64,000 bases of DNA from Perilla frutescens. Taxonomy: Eukaryota > Streptophyta > Magnoliopsida > Lamiales > Lamiaceae. The position numbers were made by a program, and so were the translations under genes. Where the stretch lies: assembly GCA_026008535.1 (NCBI GenBank), contig BRKX01000004.1:16765501-16829500 (forward strand), written 5' to 3'. The notes beneath the pieces are model-generated. The model was given only the letters and a program-made list of their open reading frames with translations. It ran no database searches and had not been told where the DNA came from. Shown piece after piece: positions 35,426 to 46,380 of this stretch (its first letter is position 1; every line of letters starts with the position of its first letter).

Positions 35426-37175
35426 AAACCAAAGGCATGAGCCTTTCGATCCATCATCAAAGTCTCAAGCTCCTATTTTCGAGACTAGGAAGTTCTAAAC
35501 TTCTCAGTCCAAGGTCTGAAAATGTCATTCAAAGAACACGGCATTGGCAGAGGATCTGGGCACAGGTCTGTGAGGCATAGATGGCGGCACATCTTCAACA
35601 AGGCTGGTATCAGGATCTGTAACAGGAATATCATGAGTATGCTGGGCAAAAAAAAACTTATAGCTGATCACAAGATGGGGCTCCTCGGGCTCATAAACAA
35701 CTTTCGAGGTCACAACATCATGTTGTGAAGAGAGTATGCTGAAGCACATCCCGAATAATCAATGGGCTGCTGGGTCTATCGAGACTCAACAAAGGCACAC
35801 ACCAAGAGAAGAACAATACCGGCAGGGACATCAGTTCTTCACTGCAAGCTTGTGAAGTATTGAGCATTGAGTCGAAGGCTTCAGACTCAGAGGCTAATCT
35901 GTCAGGCACATCCTCTAGCACATTTTCAGTATCATCATCAAAGGGAGAAGGAGCTCGAGCCTTCTTCATCAACGGTCGACGAGGTCCAGAGACCAAGCCC
36001 AATATCTACTCGGACTGACTCCGAGTAACATGATGACCAGTAGCAACAACAATAAGCAAAGGAGCAGCATAGGGAGATTTATCCAAATGTAAATCATGCA
36101 ATAATTCCATCACACCAGTTTCCTCAACGTCAGACTGAACCAACCATCGGTCAGAAATAAGAGAACGACCAACCACCAGCTTGGAAAGACCTTGATGGAA
36201 AGCAGATAAAACTAACTTGAATCAAAAGATTCAGATTCAGAAGCAGAACTGTCTGAGATATCCGCAGGCACATCATCTACCACTTCAACAGAATGGGACG
36301 GAGCTCTAACATTCTTCATCAGCAGACTTGGACATGCTCAGGTCTACAATTGAGATATGAATCTCATTTTTATCAGAGTTCTGCTTAGCATCAGCAGAAT
36401 CAACATGGTGCTCAGAGGCAGAAGGAGATTTCTTTGGTTCATCGAGTAATTGAAGCTTTGCACTTGACACCATGGGACTTGGAAGACGTCCCTCCTTGTT
36501 CCAAAAGAGGTGGAATAGATTCAGCATCAGGTGAGGAAGCATTTTCCTCAACAGCAATATCATCCTCCTTAATATCATCAACTTCAATTCTCCCTTCTTC
36601 AACTTGAGCAAGAGTAGGAGCATCAACATCAGAGGCCTTCGACGAGGCTTCTCCCAATGAAACATGGATTGTAACTACCGGAGTATCCATCGGGGCGGTT
36701 ACGGCAGCGACAGATACTGGCACAGAAACAAAACTCAGCGACAGACGCTGGCACATAAACAAAAATCAATGCATTAATTGATGCAACAAACTCTTCTAAT
36801 AAAGGGGGATCACGACAGATAGCAGAGGCAATCGTCGATTCCAATGATGTAGGCTTCACAACCGGAGATGAGGAAAGAACATCAAACACCCTAAATTTAG
36901 ATGAGGGTTCCGGATCTGTCACAGAAACTGACTCAGACAGAGTCGCAGACACTTCAGGAGCATCGCATGGCACAGATGTAGGGACTTTTGTGGGCTTCAG
37001 ACATAACATCACTGCTGAGAATGACAGCAGTGGGAACATATGTGGAGAACACAAGTGATTTTTAAATTTCTCCAAGAGCCTTTCAAAATTAGGAATCATT
37101 TCTCTTATTAAATCTACTTTACACGCCCTCGGGAAGAAGAAGCTGGGGGAGAAACTCGAGGGCCCACTAGCCATT
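35426..37175 (-). pseudogene. Envelope-like ORF, unit B (upstream copy)
   Basis: The probable start is MASGPSSFSPSFF at about 37175. The N-terminal part to 36306 matches unit A in order: the KPTSLESTIAS, DPPLLEEFVASINALIFV, VTIHVSLGEASS and SSKSHGVKCK segments. The C-terminal part at 36002-35450 has RRPLMKKARAPSPF, equivalent to unit A's RRPLMKQARTPFP. The central FYANL/WLPSTH core of unit A is missing or unreadable here. Its end runs straight into the start of unit A in one open frame (35460). Several stops break it. Confidence 0.65.
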
Positions 37176-37333
37176 GCAGTTAAAAAATAACTGCTACAAA
37201 CTGTGCTTGCTTCTGTCAAGCACACATGGAGGCACACACTTGCAAAGACTATAAAACACTTGGTCATTTTACAATCTCTGTACATACATCACTGACCAAG
37301 ACTGTACAGAGATACTTCTCGCAAAGGAGAAGT

Positions 37334-37920
37334 TCAGAGAACACAAAGATCCGATGAGGATCTATGTGTTTCAAATCTTCTACTATCATGTGCCTTAGTG
37401 AAAATATCCGTGAGTTGGGCATCTGTTCCAACGTACTTGATCACAAGTGATCCGTCTTCAACCAGTTCATGAATGAAGTGATGGCGAATATCTATGTGTT
37501 TCGTCCAAGTGTGCTGAACTGAATTCTTTGAACTATTTATGTCTCTCATGTTGTCACAGAGTATGGTAAGAACAAACTGTGGCACACCATAATCAACCAC
37601 ATCTTCTTCATCCATAAAAGTTGTGTACACCAACTTCCAGCCGCAATATATTCTTCTTCGGTAGTAGATAACGAAATGGAATTATGTTTCTTACAAAACC
37701 AAGAGACCATGTTGTTTCCAAGGAAGAAATGTCCTCCTAAAGTACTATTCTAAAACTCATCCACCATTCTGTTTGACACAGATCCAAAGCCAATATCGAC
37801 ATACCAAGCTCGTGGAGTTTGTTTGAGACCGTAAAGTGCCTTTTTCAGTTTGTACACAAACTCAGGTTGGTGGCGGTCTTCAAAACCTTTGGGTTGGCTA
37901 ACAAACTTATCTTGTGATCT
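37334..37920 (-). pseudogene. Copia RT end and RNase H, deleted
   Basis: Near 37880-37800 the RT motif KLKKALYGLKQTPRAW is readable, then the sequence jumps to an RNase H-like SNRMVDEF and to SISLSTTEEEYIAA. From 37633 it reads FVLTILCDN, HIDIRHHFIHELVEDG and QLTDIFTKA, the Copia RNase H end. The polymerase active site is deleted. A frame change separates the two RNase H parts. Confidence 0.8.
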
Positions 37921-37924
37921 CTAT

Positions 37925-38558
37925 TGAGCATTAACTTCATGATCTCTGTAGAGCATTAACTCCATTGATTCTCCAGTTGGTAGTTCTGAATTTAAGCTTA
38001 GCTGCTCAGTTTGGCTGTCGCTTCAGTTGGCTATATCTTTCAGCTTCTCTTGTCAGTTCGACCGATCACAAACCATTGACTAGTTTGTCAGTTCGACTGG
38101 TGTTATTCTCAGCTTGGTCAGTGGTTGACTCATCTTGAGCTTCAGTTGGCTGACTGCTTTGTCTTTGTGCTTCAGTTTGGCTGGTATTAATTCTGGCCAT
38201 CAGTTGAGTGCTTTTAGTCTTCAGTTCAACTGACTTGCTGCAAGTTCCATCAGTTTGGTTAACTTGGCTTCTCCCGTTCAACTGATCTGGCAGTCAGTTT
38301 GATAGTAACTGGTTTATTTCCTATAGAGCTTAACCCTTAGTTGGGTTATTTCCTGACTGGTTGATACATCCCTCCAGTTGGGTTGACCATGCTCCAGTTC
38401 GGCTGTCATCTGCTTCAGTTAAAATCTTTCGAAGCCTTAGTTTGGTCAGCATAGCTCTCCAACTTAGTTCTTCTTCAATTTTTAAAGGAGTGTTTGACAT
38501 ATTTTGACATCTCATCAAAACTACATCTTAGGGTTTTACTTGATAGTTTTTCCTAACA
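37925..38558 (-). repeat. Truncated Copia LTR (same family as 10029-11773)
   Basis: On the - strand it starts TGTTAGGAAAAACTATC at 38558, with the GATGAGATGTCAAAA stretch shared with the LTR start at 11773. It is cut at about 37925 where it meets the Sirevirus-like RT remnant. Only about 630 of about 1,745 bp remain. Confidence 0.7.
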
Positions 38559-38764
38559 GTAGTCAATAAATCTATCCTAAAAGTCATTGTATGAACTCTC
38601 GTCTAAAATCCATTATTTTCATTAATTAATTTATTTAAGTTAATTATCTTTATGTTCTTGAGGTATTTATTTACATATTCTCTAATTTATTATTTCAGTA
38701 TCTAGATATTAATGAGGTGTTTATGTTTTAGTATTCACATTATTATTTGCCATCACAATCCATG
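38559..38764. other. Short AT-rich spacer
   Basis: No feature recognised. Confidence 0.4.
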
Positions 38765-39520
38765 TGGATATGATATGATGCGGATCGACCCGAGCTGATA
38801 TCGGATTCAATTAGAGTGCGGGAAGGGTCGGTAACAAGATCCAGAGCTAAGAGGTTCAAGGAGAGCCTCAATGGATTCATTCAAGAGGTCTGGAGCCGAG
38901 AGTTGACCAAGCGACCCGTGGAAGGAGTAGAACTCGAGCACAAGTGAAGGACATTGATCCCGAGTTGCAGCACGGTGGAGCGCAAATTGCAGCATGAATC
39001 AGGATGCTAGCAGCCGGTCGCGTCATTGGGAGCGAGTGTCAACGCAACCCACGTCGCGAGTGGACCGCCCTGCACTATGACGTGTTGAGCTTTGGGTTCA
39101 ACGCGAGTGTCAGCGCGATTCGGGACGCGAGTGGGCCATCCTACACTGTGAAGTGTTGCTCTTTGGGCTGAGTGTGAGTATCAGCGCGACCGGGGTGCGA
39201 GTGACCCCGAGTCACGCCCCGGTACGAAGTGTTTCAAATTTCTGAATTTTTATGTTGTATTTCCTATATCTTTTGGGATATTATGTTAGGGTTTATTTAT
39301 TTTTGGCCACAACTATATAAGGGTTGTGTTACATTGTTCCAAAAATAGATCATTATTATTATTGAATTTATTTGTGAGTTTATTTCTCTCTGGAGAATTC
39401 TCTTGATTTCACGCACACCCCGTGAGATTATCCTGACTTATCAAACAGCTGATTTATATCTATTTGTGGCGTCAACACCAATTTCGAGTTTGTGTTTCCA
39501 ATCTTCACCGGGTCACATCA
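38765..39520 (+). repeat. Gypsy pol tail and LTR fragment
   Basis: At 38825-38947 an open frame reads TRSRAKRFKESLNGFIQEVW and on to HK before TGA. This is the basic pol end seen in Gypsy elements and is comparable to TRLRAKKLQ in the element at 24997. A GC-richer stretch, a TATA-like ACTATATAAGGG near 39309, and an end GGGTCACATCA at 39510-39520 follow. The same GGGTCACAT(T/C)A ending closes the intact element's LTR, so this is a relative. Confidence 0.65.
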
Positions 39521-40300
39521 TCCGTCGTCATGGTTCTTCGTAGTTGTGAAGCTAGGGTTCGGAATCTTTCATCCAATCCATCATTATAACCTGATACTCC
39601 TGGGAGAATTGCATCATGATACTCTTGCTCACTATGTATTACAATTGCACCGTACACTTGCAGTTGTTTTTTACTGTTAATAAAATAGTGGTCAAGTTTT
39701 TGGCACTGTTGTTGAGGATTGTTTAGAATAATTTTGTAATATTATTTCTGACACTAAGTTAGTATAGTAGATTTTATTTAAAAACAAGAAAAAAAATTTG
39801 GAAAAAAAAATCGTTTATTTTTTATTTCTAAATTTTCTTCTTGAGATTGCAGGTACTAAAAAAATGGTTGAAGAAGGAGAAACAAATCTTTATGCTACTT
39901 ATGCTGAATTAGAGAGAGAAATGACTATATTAAAATTGCAGTTGGAAACAATGCAATTATGAAAAGAACTAAACTCCATGATGCGAGTTGAGTTAGAAGA
40001 AAAAAAGAGATAATCATATGGAGTTGTTGAACAAAGATACAATGAGGAATTGAATTTTTCCTACCAGAAAAATTTCAATTCATATGGAGTTGCAATGAGG
40101 AGTTGAATTTTTCCCACCAGGAAAATTTCAACAATTACGACCAAGGCTATCAAGGAGAAACTCGTGATTATTATTCGGGTAATTATAATTATTCTAATTT
40201 TTATTATGCTAATCCGAATGATACATTGCTGTTTTCATCTAGTTTTTTTGTTATCTATGGAGATGAGCCAAAACAGCCCCAACTTGGAGGAATTAACTAA
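39521..40300 (+). mobile_element. Athila-type LTR end, primer binding site and gag start
   Basis: TGGCACTGTTGTTGAGGA at 39701-39718 resembles the TGGCGCCGTTGCCGGGGA site (Asp tRNA type) of Athila elements with several transitions. An ATG at 39864 starts MVEEGETNLYATYAELE, which stops after about 32 residues. Tyrosine- and asparagine-rich gag-like pieces follow to 40300. Strongly decayed. Confidence 0.55.
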
Positions 40301-40380
40301 AAGTTATTTGAAGAAAGCTTGCATTTGAAAACGTGCATTTTGTTTTTCATAGATTGGAATATGTATTGGTTTGTAGTCGT

Positions 40381-40960
40381 TTATTCTTCTTTATCATCAT
40401 CTTCATCTTCTTCTTCTTCTTTATTTGCACATTTCTCAAAATTAGGTTTGCCCCCATCATTTGCGATCATGCCCAACTCCATGTCGTGAGCTCTAGTAGC
40501 CAATTCCTCAATGATTTTTGGTTGAATCCCTTTCAAAATATATTGAAGACCCAAATTCATGCATTGGATGCACATCACAATTGTTGAAGTTTCTGATAAT
40601 TGATCTTTGTAATTTAGGCTCAATTTCTCCAACGGTTGATGTAGTCAATCACAAACTGTTCATTTTGTTGATTTGTATTTGTGAGCTCCATCATGTTAAT
40701 TGTCAAACGATACTTCAATTTCTTTGGCTAGAGATTTTTCACTTTGGTTGACATATATCTTTGTCGATATCTTAGTTTATTTTCAACAACTTGCTCTCCG
40801 TTGGTAGCAATAATGTTTTCTTTCCATAACTTCAAGATTTCAGCATCTCGTTGTTGCACTTGTTTGACAAGTTTTTCAACAAGCTTCATCAAATTAGCAA
40901 TTTACTCTTCCAGTGATGCAGACATCTTGATGCTTGAGGAAATTGGTGAAGAGAAGAGAT
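40381..40960 (-). pseudogene. Gypsy gag spacer fragment
   Basis: On the - strand, MSASLEE is followed at once by a stop, then NLMKLVEKLVKQVQQRDAEI (near 40900-40850). Further along (40632-40381) comes QYILKGIQPKIIEELATRAHDMEL and an acidic tail. These motifs are familiar from gag-to-pol regions of plant Gypsy elements. Stops and a missing middle show it is a remnant. Confidence 0.68.
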
Positions 40961-40969
40961 GAGAGGTAG

Positions 40970-41325
40970 AGACTATCCCACTAGACGCGTCAAAAATTTT
41001 AACATAATTTTTTGTCTTTTACTTAGTAAAACACAAAATAGTGTATAAATAAAATATTTTTCGGATCAAAATATTTTATACGAATCTAATCTCTATTCTT
41101 TCTCTGATTAATCTCTCCAAGAACGTCTTTAAACATTCTTCGAAGTTTTCAGGAAAGATTGTATCATCGATCTTCTTTGACTTAATTGGTCTTTGGTCTT
41201 GATAACATTAATTCAGAGGATTGTCGCCTTGTTTCCGAATCAAACACCAATTTTGGGATGAATTTGATGAAGAACGTCTTTGACTACCTTGCTTATGGAT
41301 CAATCGTCAACTTCAGGATAAATTT
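40970..41325 (-). repeat. Gypsy 5' leader, primer site and inner LTR part
   Basis: On the - strand the LTR part runs from AAATT at 41325 to about 41000. It is followed by TTTTTGACGCGTCTAGTGGGA, a decayed primer binding site (GGCACGCCCAGTGGGA type), and then the gag start. The LTR part aligns with 45290-46380 in inverted orientation. It is cut at 41325 by the Copia element, and its missing start matches 24060-24279. Confidence 0.65.
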
Positions 41326-42233
41326 TGTTAGTGCCACCATCATGCACTAAGTATTTGTGTTGTTGAATTGGTGAGATATGTTCGACAAAGTGTGCCTGGG
41401 TATGTCCCATGAAGTTTTATTTTCCGCTGTGCAAGAAAAGAAAAACAGTTGGTGAAACTGTTCCAGAGTATGTCCCAGACAGAATCAGAGACACTCTATT
41501 TATGGCAGTTTCCTTGTTGGAAAGATCTTGCGCCAAACCAGTTTGGAAGGTCAAGATAGATTCACTTTACTGCCTTGTTGTGTAGATCTGGTGCTGAAAC
41601 AACCCTCCTACACTTGGGAAGTATCTACACACGTTTGGAAGGCCATAAAGCACAATCCACTTACCTAGTTGGTGGATGGAGATCGACGCCAAGTCTATAA
41701 GAAGACCGAATTGAGGAGCAATCGGTACCACTTATATTTTGTTTAGATTCTAGTGTTAGAATCAGTTTGTGGTCGTTTTTGTAACTAGTAGTTGTTCATT
41801 AAAACGTTCAATGTGATAGACTAGTTTTGAGTGTTTACGAGTGAAACACGTGAGGGAATTTTTATTCCATTTTGTACATAATCTTGGGAGAGATTGTAAG
41901 TTGAAGTCGTGGGTAGCTAGAGGAAGTCTAGTGTCACGGTTGTGAGGGGATCTTATAACTTTCGGCTAGTAAAAGAGTTCGAGGAGAAGAACGGCGACAT
42001 ATGGGAAGCTTGTATGTGTAAGATCCTTAATACCCTCTTCGAAGGAGTAACAGTCGGAACTTCAAGTTTGGGAGCAATCCCCCCAGAGTAGGTTGGTTGA
42101 ACCGAACTGGGTTACCATCTCGTGCGTTTTTACTGCTTTATTCTTTTATGTTCTTGCATATGTCCCACACATATCATAGAACAGATTTTAAGCAGATAAC
42201 TAAAGTACGAATAGCACGAATTATCATTTTTCA
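41326..42233 (+). repeat. 5' LTR of the Sirevirus-like Copia element
   Basis: It starts TGTTAGTGCCACC and ends TCATTTTTCA, 908 bp. The site TTGGCACCAGAGCGGG follows two bases later (42236-42251) as primer binding site. It is uninterrupted, and its reverse complement matches 24280-24996 plus 32977-33175. Confidence 0.9.
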
Positions 42234-42312
42234 ATTGGCACCAGAGCGGGTTGCCTATATTCAGGGTTGATCTTGGGGTATTAATCCGTGTTCTTGTGTT
42301 GTGTTTGCCGAG

Positions 42313-44142
42313 ATGGACTCGATGAAAGAAGGAGCCTCGACGGTGCAACCTCCGCTCCTTGATGGCAATAATTATGCCTATTGGAAAGCTCGAATGACAG
42401 CTTTCATTCGCTCAATTGATGAGCGTGCCTGGAAGATGGTGACTGAAGGGTGGAAGCCTCCTACCAAGAGGGATGAGAAAGGCAAAACGGTACTGAAGCC
42501 AAAAGAAGAGTTTGACGATACTGATTATCTGATCATGGGGCTGAATGCTAAAGCCATTAACGCCATCTTCTCTGCAGTGGACATGAACGTGTTCAAACTC
42601 ATCTCCACATATGACAAGGCAAAGGATGCATGGGATATCCTCTAAACTACTTTCGAAGGAACAAGCAGTGTTCGTGCATCTCGTATACAGCTTCTTACTA
42701 CCAGATTTGAGAACCTTCGAATGGATGAAGGTGAAAAGCTTGTTGATTTCAACGCCAAGATTTGTGACATAGCTAATGAAAGCTTTGCACTTGGTGATGC
42801 CATCTCTAAGGAGAAACTTGTGCGGAAAGTTCTGTGATCTCTTCCCAAGATATTTGCATACAAAGTCACGACAATCGAAGAGGCCAAGAACGTGAGCAAG
42901 ATGAAGTTACAGGAGCTGATGGGGTCCTTGAGGACTTTTGAAATAGGTCTAACAGATGAAGAGACAGTTCAGAAGAAAAGCATAGCTTTTCAAGCCAGCT
43001 CCAGTACTGATGTGCCAAACAATGTCCCTGACAAAAATGACCTTGCAGAGTCAATTGTGATGATGTTAAAGAATTTCTCTAAGTTTGCAAAATGATATGA
43101 GAATGCTTTTCAAAATAATGCTGGCAAGAACAGGTTCTCTCAACCTCAAAAAACTAAGGATGATGAGTCAAATGAAGACAGATATAAGGAAGTGAAGTGT
43201 CGTGAATGTAGTGGTTATGGTCACTATCAAGTCGAGTGTGCTAACACTCTCAAAAAGAAGAACAAGTCATATTGTTCTACCTTCAGTGAAAGTAATGATC
43301 CTGATGATAGTGAAAGTGATGAAGAAGGTGTAAGGAATCATATTGCTTTCATGACACACTCAGTCAAAGAGTCTGTACCTGTATTTGTTCCTGACAGTGA
43401 GGTCGAGAAAATTTCAGAATGCAACGATGTTGAAGAAGATGAAGAATTCTCTGTAGAATCAACTATGGAGGCATATAAGAAGTTGCATTCCAGTTGAATC
43501 ATCGTGGTTAAGGTCAATGAAGACCTGTTAAAAGAGAATTCCAATCTCTTGAAAGAAAGAGATAATCTCTCTACTCGCCTTAATGAGGTGCAAAATGAAT
43601 TGTTGCAGTCTAGAAATAGTACTCAAGCACAGAATGGTGAACTCCAACACCTAAAGAAGCTTGTCAAAATGATGAACTTTGGATCATCTCAACTGGATGA
43701 AATTCTCTCCAAAGGAAAGAGTCCTCAAGATCATTCTGGGCTTGGATATAATGGCGCTCATACTTATGACGTATTCTGTCAAGGACAGTCATCTGGAACA
43801 AAAGATTTAACAGTTCTAGAGTTGAGAGATGAGCCAAAGAACAAACAGCAGCAAATGAAGTCTCCTCAAAAGACACGTGTTGTGTGTCATCACTGTGAGA
43901 AACCTGGTCACATTCGAACACATTGCAGAAACTTGATCAATGACCTCCGAAGGATGAAAAGAAGGGGTTTTGCAGAATCTGATCAGTTTCCCAAAAAAAA
44001 TGCCCGAAACAGATCCAGGAACAATCACAAAAATTATGTGGTTCACACTACACTCAATATTCATACAAAAAGTAGCTGGTACTTTGACAGCGGATGCTCT
44101 CGGTATATGACCGGAGATGCTAGCATGCTGAGCAACATATAA
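42313..44142 (+). pseudogene. Copia gag and protease with in-frame stops
   Basis: The start at 42313 (MDSMKEGAS) leads into a gag domain (NNYAYWKARMTAFIRSID, ATYDKAKDAWDIL-like). One frame runs to 44142, broken by stops at 42643, 42835, 43093, 43495 and 44140. It holds two zinc knuckles, CRECSGYGHYQVEC (about 43198) and CHHCEKPGHIRTHC (about 43887). A coiled-coil segment lies between them, and the protease motif SSWYFDSGCSRYMTG comes near the end. Two knuckles and a long gag fit a Sirevirus-type element. The absence of frameshifts shows the decay was almost only by point change. Confidence 0.87.
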
Positions 44143-44750
44143 AAAGATTGCTCATATCAATCTGTTACCTTTGGAGATGGTGTTAAAGGTAGAGTGCAAG
44201 GCAGTGGATGCCTAAATGTGCATGGGATGCCCAACCTGGAGGACGTGCTGCTTGTAAAAGGACTAAAGGCTAATCTAATTAGCATCAGTCAGCTGTGTCA
44301 CCAAGGTCTCTTGGTGCATTTCACTAGAGACAAATGTCTTGTCATGAACAAAAAAAGTGCTCTGCTGATGGTCGGGGACAGATCACGGGACAATTATTAT
44401 CTTCTCAACATGAAGGAAACGTGCTTTAGATCTCAACTAAATGAAGCAAACTTGTGGCATGAAAATCTTAGCCACATGAGTGATCAAGAATCGTCAATTG
44501 TTCTTATTGAAAATGACTGTTCCAGGTTTGAAGAAGTTACTGGAAGTGTGTCTGTTTCTGTGCCTAACAGAAGTGAAGACTGTAATTGGATTGAATCAAT
44601 ATCTGAGAGCAATGATGCTCTTAGAAACCATCCAGTTGTTAATGATCTGGAAGAACCTGCTGCCCAGATTGATGATGAGAGTCTTGATGGTACTGTCCAT
44701 GTTCCTACATCTGTGCCGGACAGTTCTGAAAATAGAGACCTAACTGAAGC
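44143..44750 (+). pseudogene. Copia pre-integrase and linker, integrase deleted
   Basis: In the same frame: VTFGDGVKGRVQG, LEDVLLVKGLKANLISISQLC and ANLWHENLSHMS (the pre-integrase zinc region, with the histidine partners altered). It then passes abruptly near 44490 into an acidic linker (SVSVSVPNRSEDCNW, TSVPDSSENRDL). That linker normally lies between integrase and RT, so the whole integrase core is missing. It ends at about 44750, where an LTR of another family begins. Confidence 0.75.
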
Positions 44751-45276
44751 AAGGCCTTATGTTTTTTTATCTCAATTTCGTGCCTCATGTCCCCTATATA
44801 TAGTTGGAGAAGTCCAAACCCTAGAAAGAACCAAAATCAAGCCCAAAAGGAAATTCCCGAAAATCACCGAAAAATCAGCACGGGTCATGCTAAGGGTTGC
44901 ACGGGCCATGCTAAGCCTCTGGAAAAATCTATATTATTCAAAATATTAGCACAGACCGTGCTATAGGTTGCACGGTCCGTGCTATTCAACATCACCCGAT
45001 GCACTCCATTGTTTTGCTCCATTATCACTCGTTTCTCGTCCGATTGACCAGATTCTTTTTGCAATGCGTTTTGACTTGATTTACTATCATCCTAGGCTCT
45101 TTACAAGTTCATTTGAAACTCATAAAAAAATGACACTAAATCCCTTCAAAACGAACAAACACATGACATTGCACAAAATAGAGAAAATTTTGCGAAACTT
45201 ATCACTTCATGCATGCAATGCCATCATATGCCGTTCAAATACACCTCAAAATACATGCAAAATACAAGTTATCAAC
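44751..45276 (-). repeat. Athila-like LTR fragment
   Basis: On the - strand it starts TTGATAACTTGTATTTTGC at 45276, matching the LTR start TTGATAAGCTCGGAG at 4401. It carries repeated AGCACGG(A/C)CCGTGC motifs (44878-44992) as at 945-990. A TATA-like CTATATATAGGGG lies at about 44797-44809. It is truncated at its far end. Confidence 0.6.
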
Positions 45277-46380
45277 ATTCAAAGACGTTCTTCAAATTCA
45301 TCCCGAAATTGATATTTGATCCATAAGTAAGGTAATTATCAAAGGTGTTCTTCATTAAATTCATCCCAAAATTGGAATTTGATTAAGAAACAAGTCAACA
45401 ACCCTCTGAATTAAGTTATTAGGGCTGAGAAAAAACACTGTGATACCGTACTTACCATACCGAAAAGGTACCGAAATACAGAACTCTAAGGTATACCGAT
45501 AATTTCGGTAAGGTATGATACCGTACAGAGATTTTTTGGTAAGGAACGATATGGAATTTTAAAAATCGAGGTATACCAGCATATATCGATACTGACAGTA
45601 TATTGAACTTTTTCGGTATATACCGTTAGTTTGGCATACCGTTGTACCAGTATATACCACTGGTGCGGTATATACCGGTATACAACGGTATATGCCGCTG
45701 GTGCGGTATATACCGTTGGTATGGTATATGTCGAACTAACGATATATACCGATATGCCAACATATACCGAATTAAATGTATATATGTTGATATAAAAAAT
45801 TTACCATACCCAATTTATACATGAATTATAATTAAACAATGAATTTATTAAATTACATTAAATAATTAATATTAATTTTTTTCTCAACCTCATATTCAAA
45901 TTATAATTATAACTTAATTATAATTAGATAAATAGAAATGGGAAATAAGAACACAATAAGGTATACCGATGTTTGTAAGGTATATAAAAATAAAAGTAAG
46001 GTAAATGTATGCCATTTGTTTCATACCGAAATTAAGATATACCGTAGGAAGGTATACCGAATGTCAAGGTAAGGTAAGGTAACAATATGAATTTTTTCCA
46101 TACCATACAAGTAAGGTAAGGTAAATGTATGGTGAAAAAAGTAAGGTATACCTTACCGTTCCACCCCTAAATGTTATCAAGACCAAAGAAGATCGATGAT
46201 ACAAATCTTCTCCAAAAACGTCGAAGACTGTTTGAAGATCGTTCTTGAAGGGATTAATCAGATGAATAATAGAAATTGGATACATATATAATTACATTTT
46301 GATCCGAAAATTATTTTATTTATACACTATTTTGTATTTTATAAAATTAAATACAAAAATTTGTGTAATATGATTATTAA
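45277..46380 (+). repeat. Gypsy LTR copy (inverted relative to 41000-41325), split by a hAT-like element
   Basis: It begins ATTCAAAGACGTTCTTCAAATTC and continues with AATTCATCCCAAAATTGG to 45419. It resumes at 46170 with ATGTTATCAAGACCAAAGAAGATCGATGA and CATTTTGATCCGAAAA. The reverse complement of 41000-41325 shows the same order without the break. Confidence 0.65.
45420..46169. mobile_element. hAT-like non-autonomous element rich in TACCG/CGGTA
   Basis: Ends TAGGGCTG and (complement) TAGGGGTGG. Flanks TAAGTTAT and AATGTTAT resemble an imperfect 8-bp target duplication. The related LTR at 41200 has an uninterrupted TTAATGTTATCAAG sequence here. The interior consists of many GGTATACCG/CGGTATATACC motifs, with no coding sequence. 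Total about 750 bp. Confidence 0.62.

Larger units (their letters stand above)
33176..37920 (-). mobile_element. Sirevirus-like Copia element, 3' half
   Basis: In - strand order: RT end, RNase H, two tandem envelope-like units, polypurine tract and 3' LTR. A long open region after RNase H is the hallmark of Sireviruses. The left border in element order (37920) abuts an unrelated Copia LTR. The missing 5' part (LTR, gag, protease) of the same family is found in opposite orientation at 41326-44750. Confidence 0.78.
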
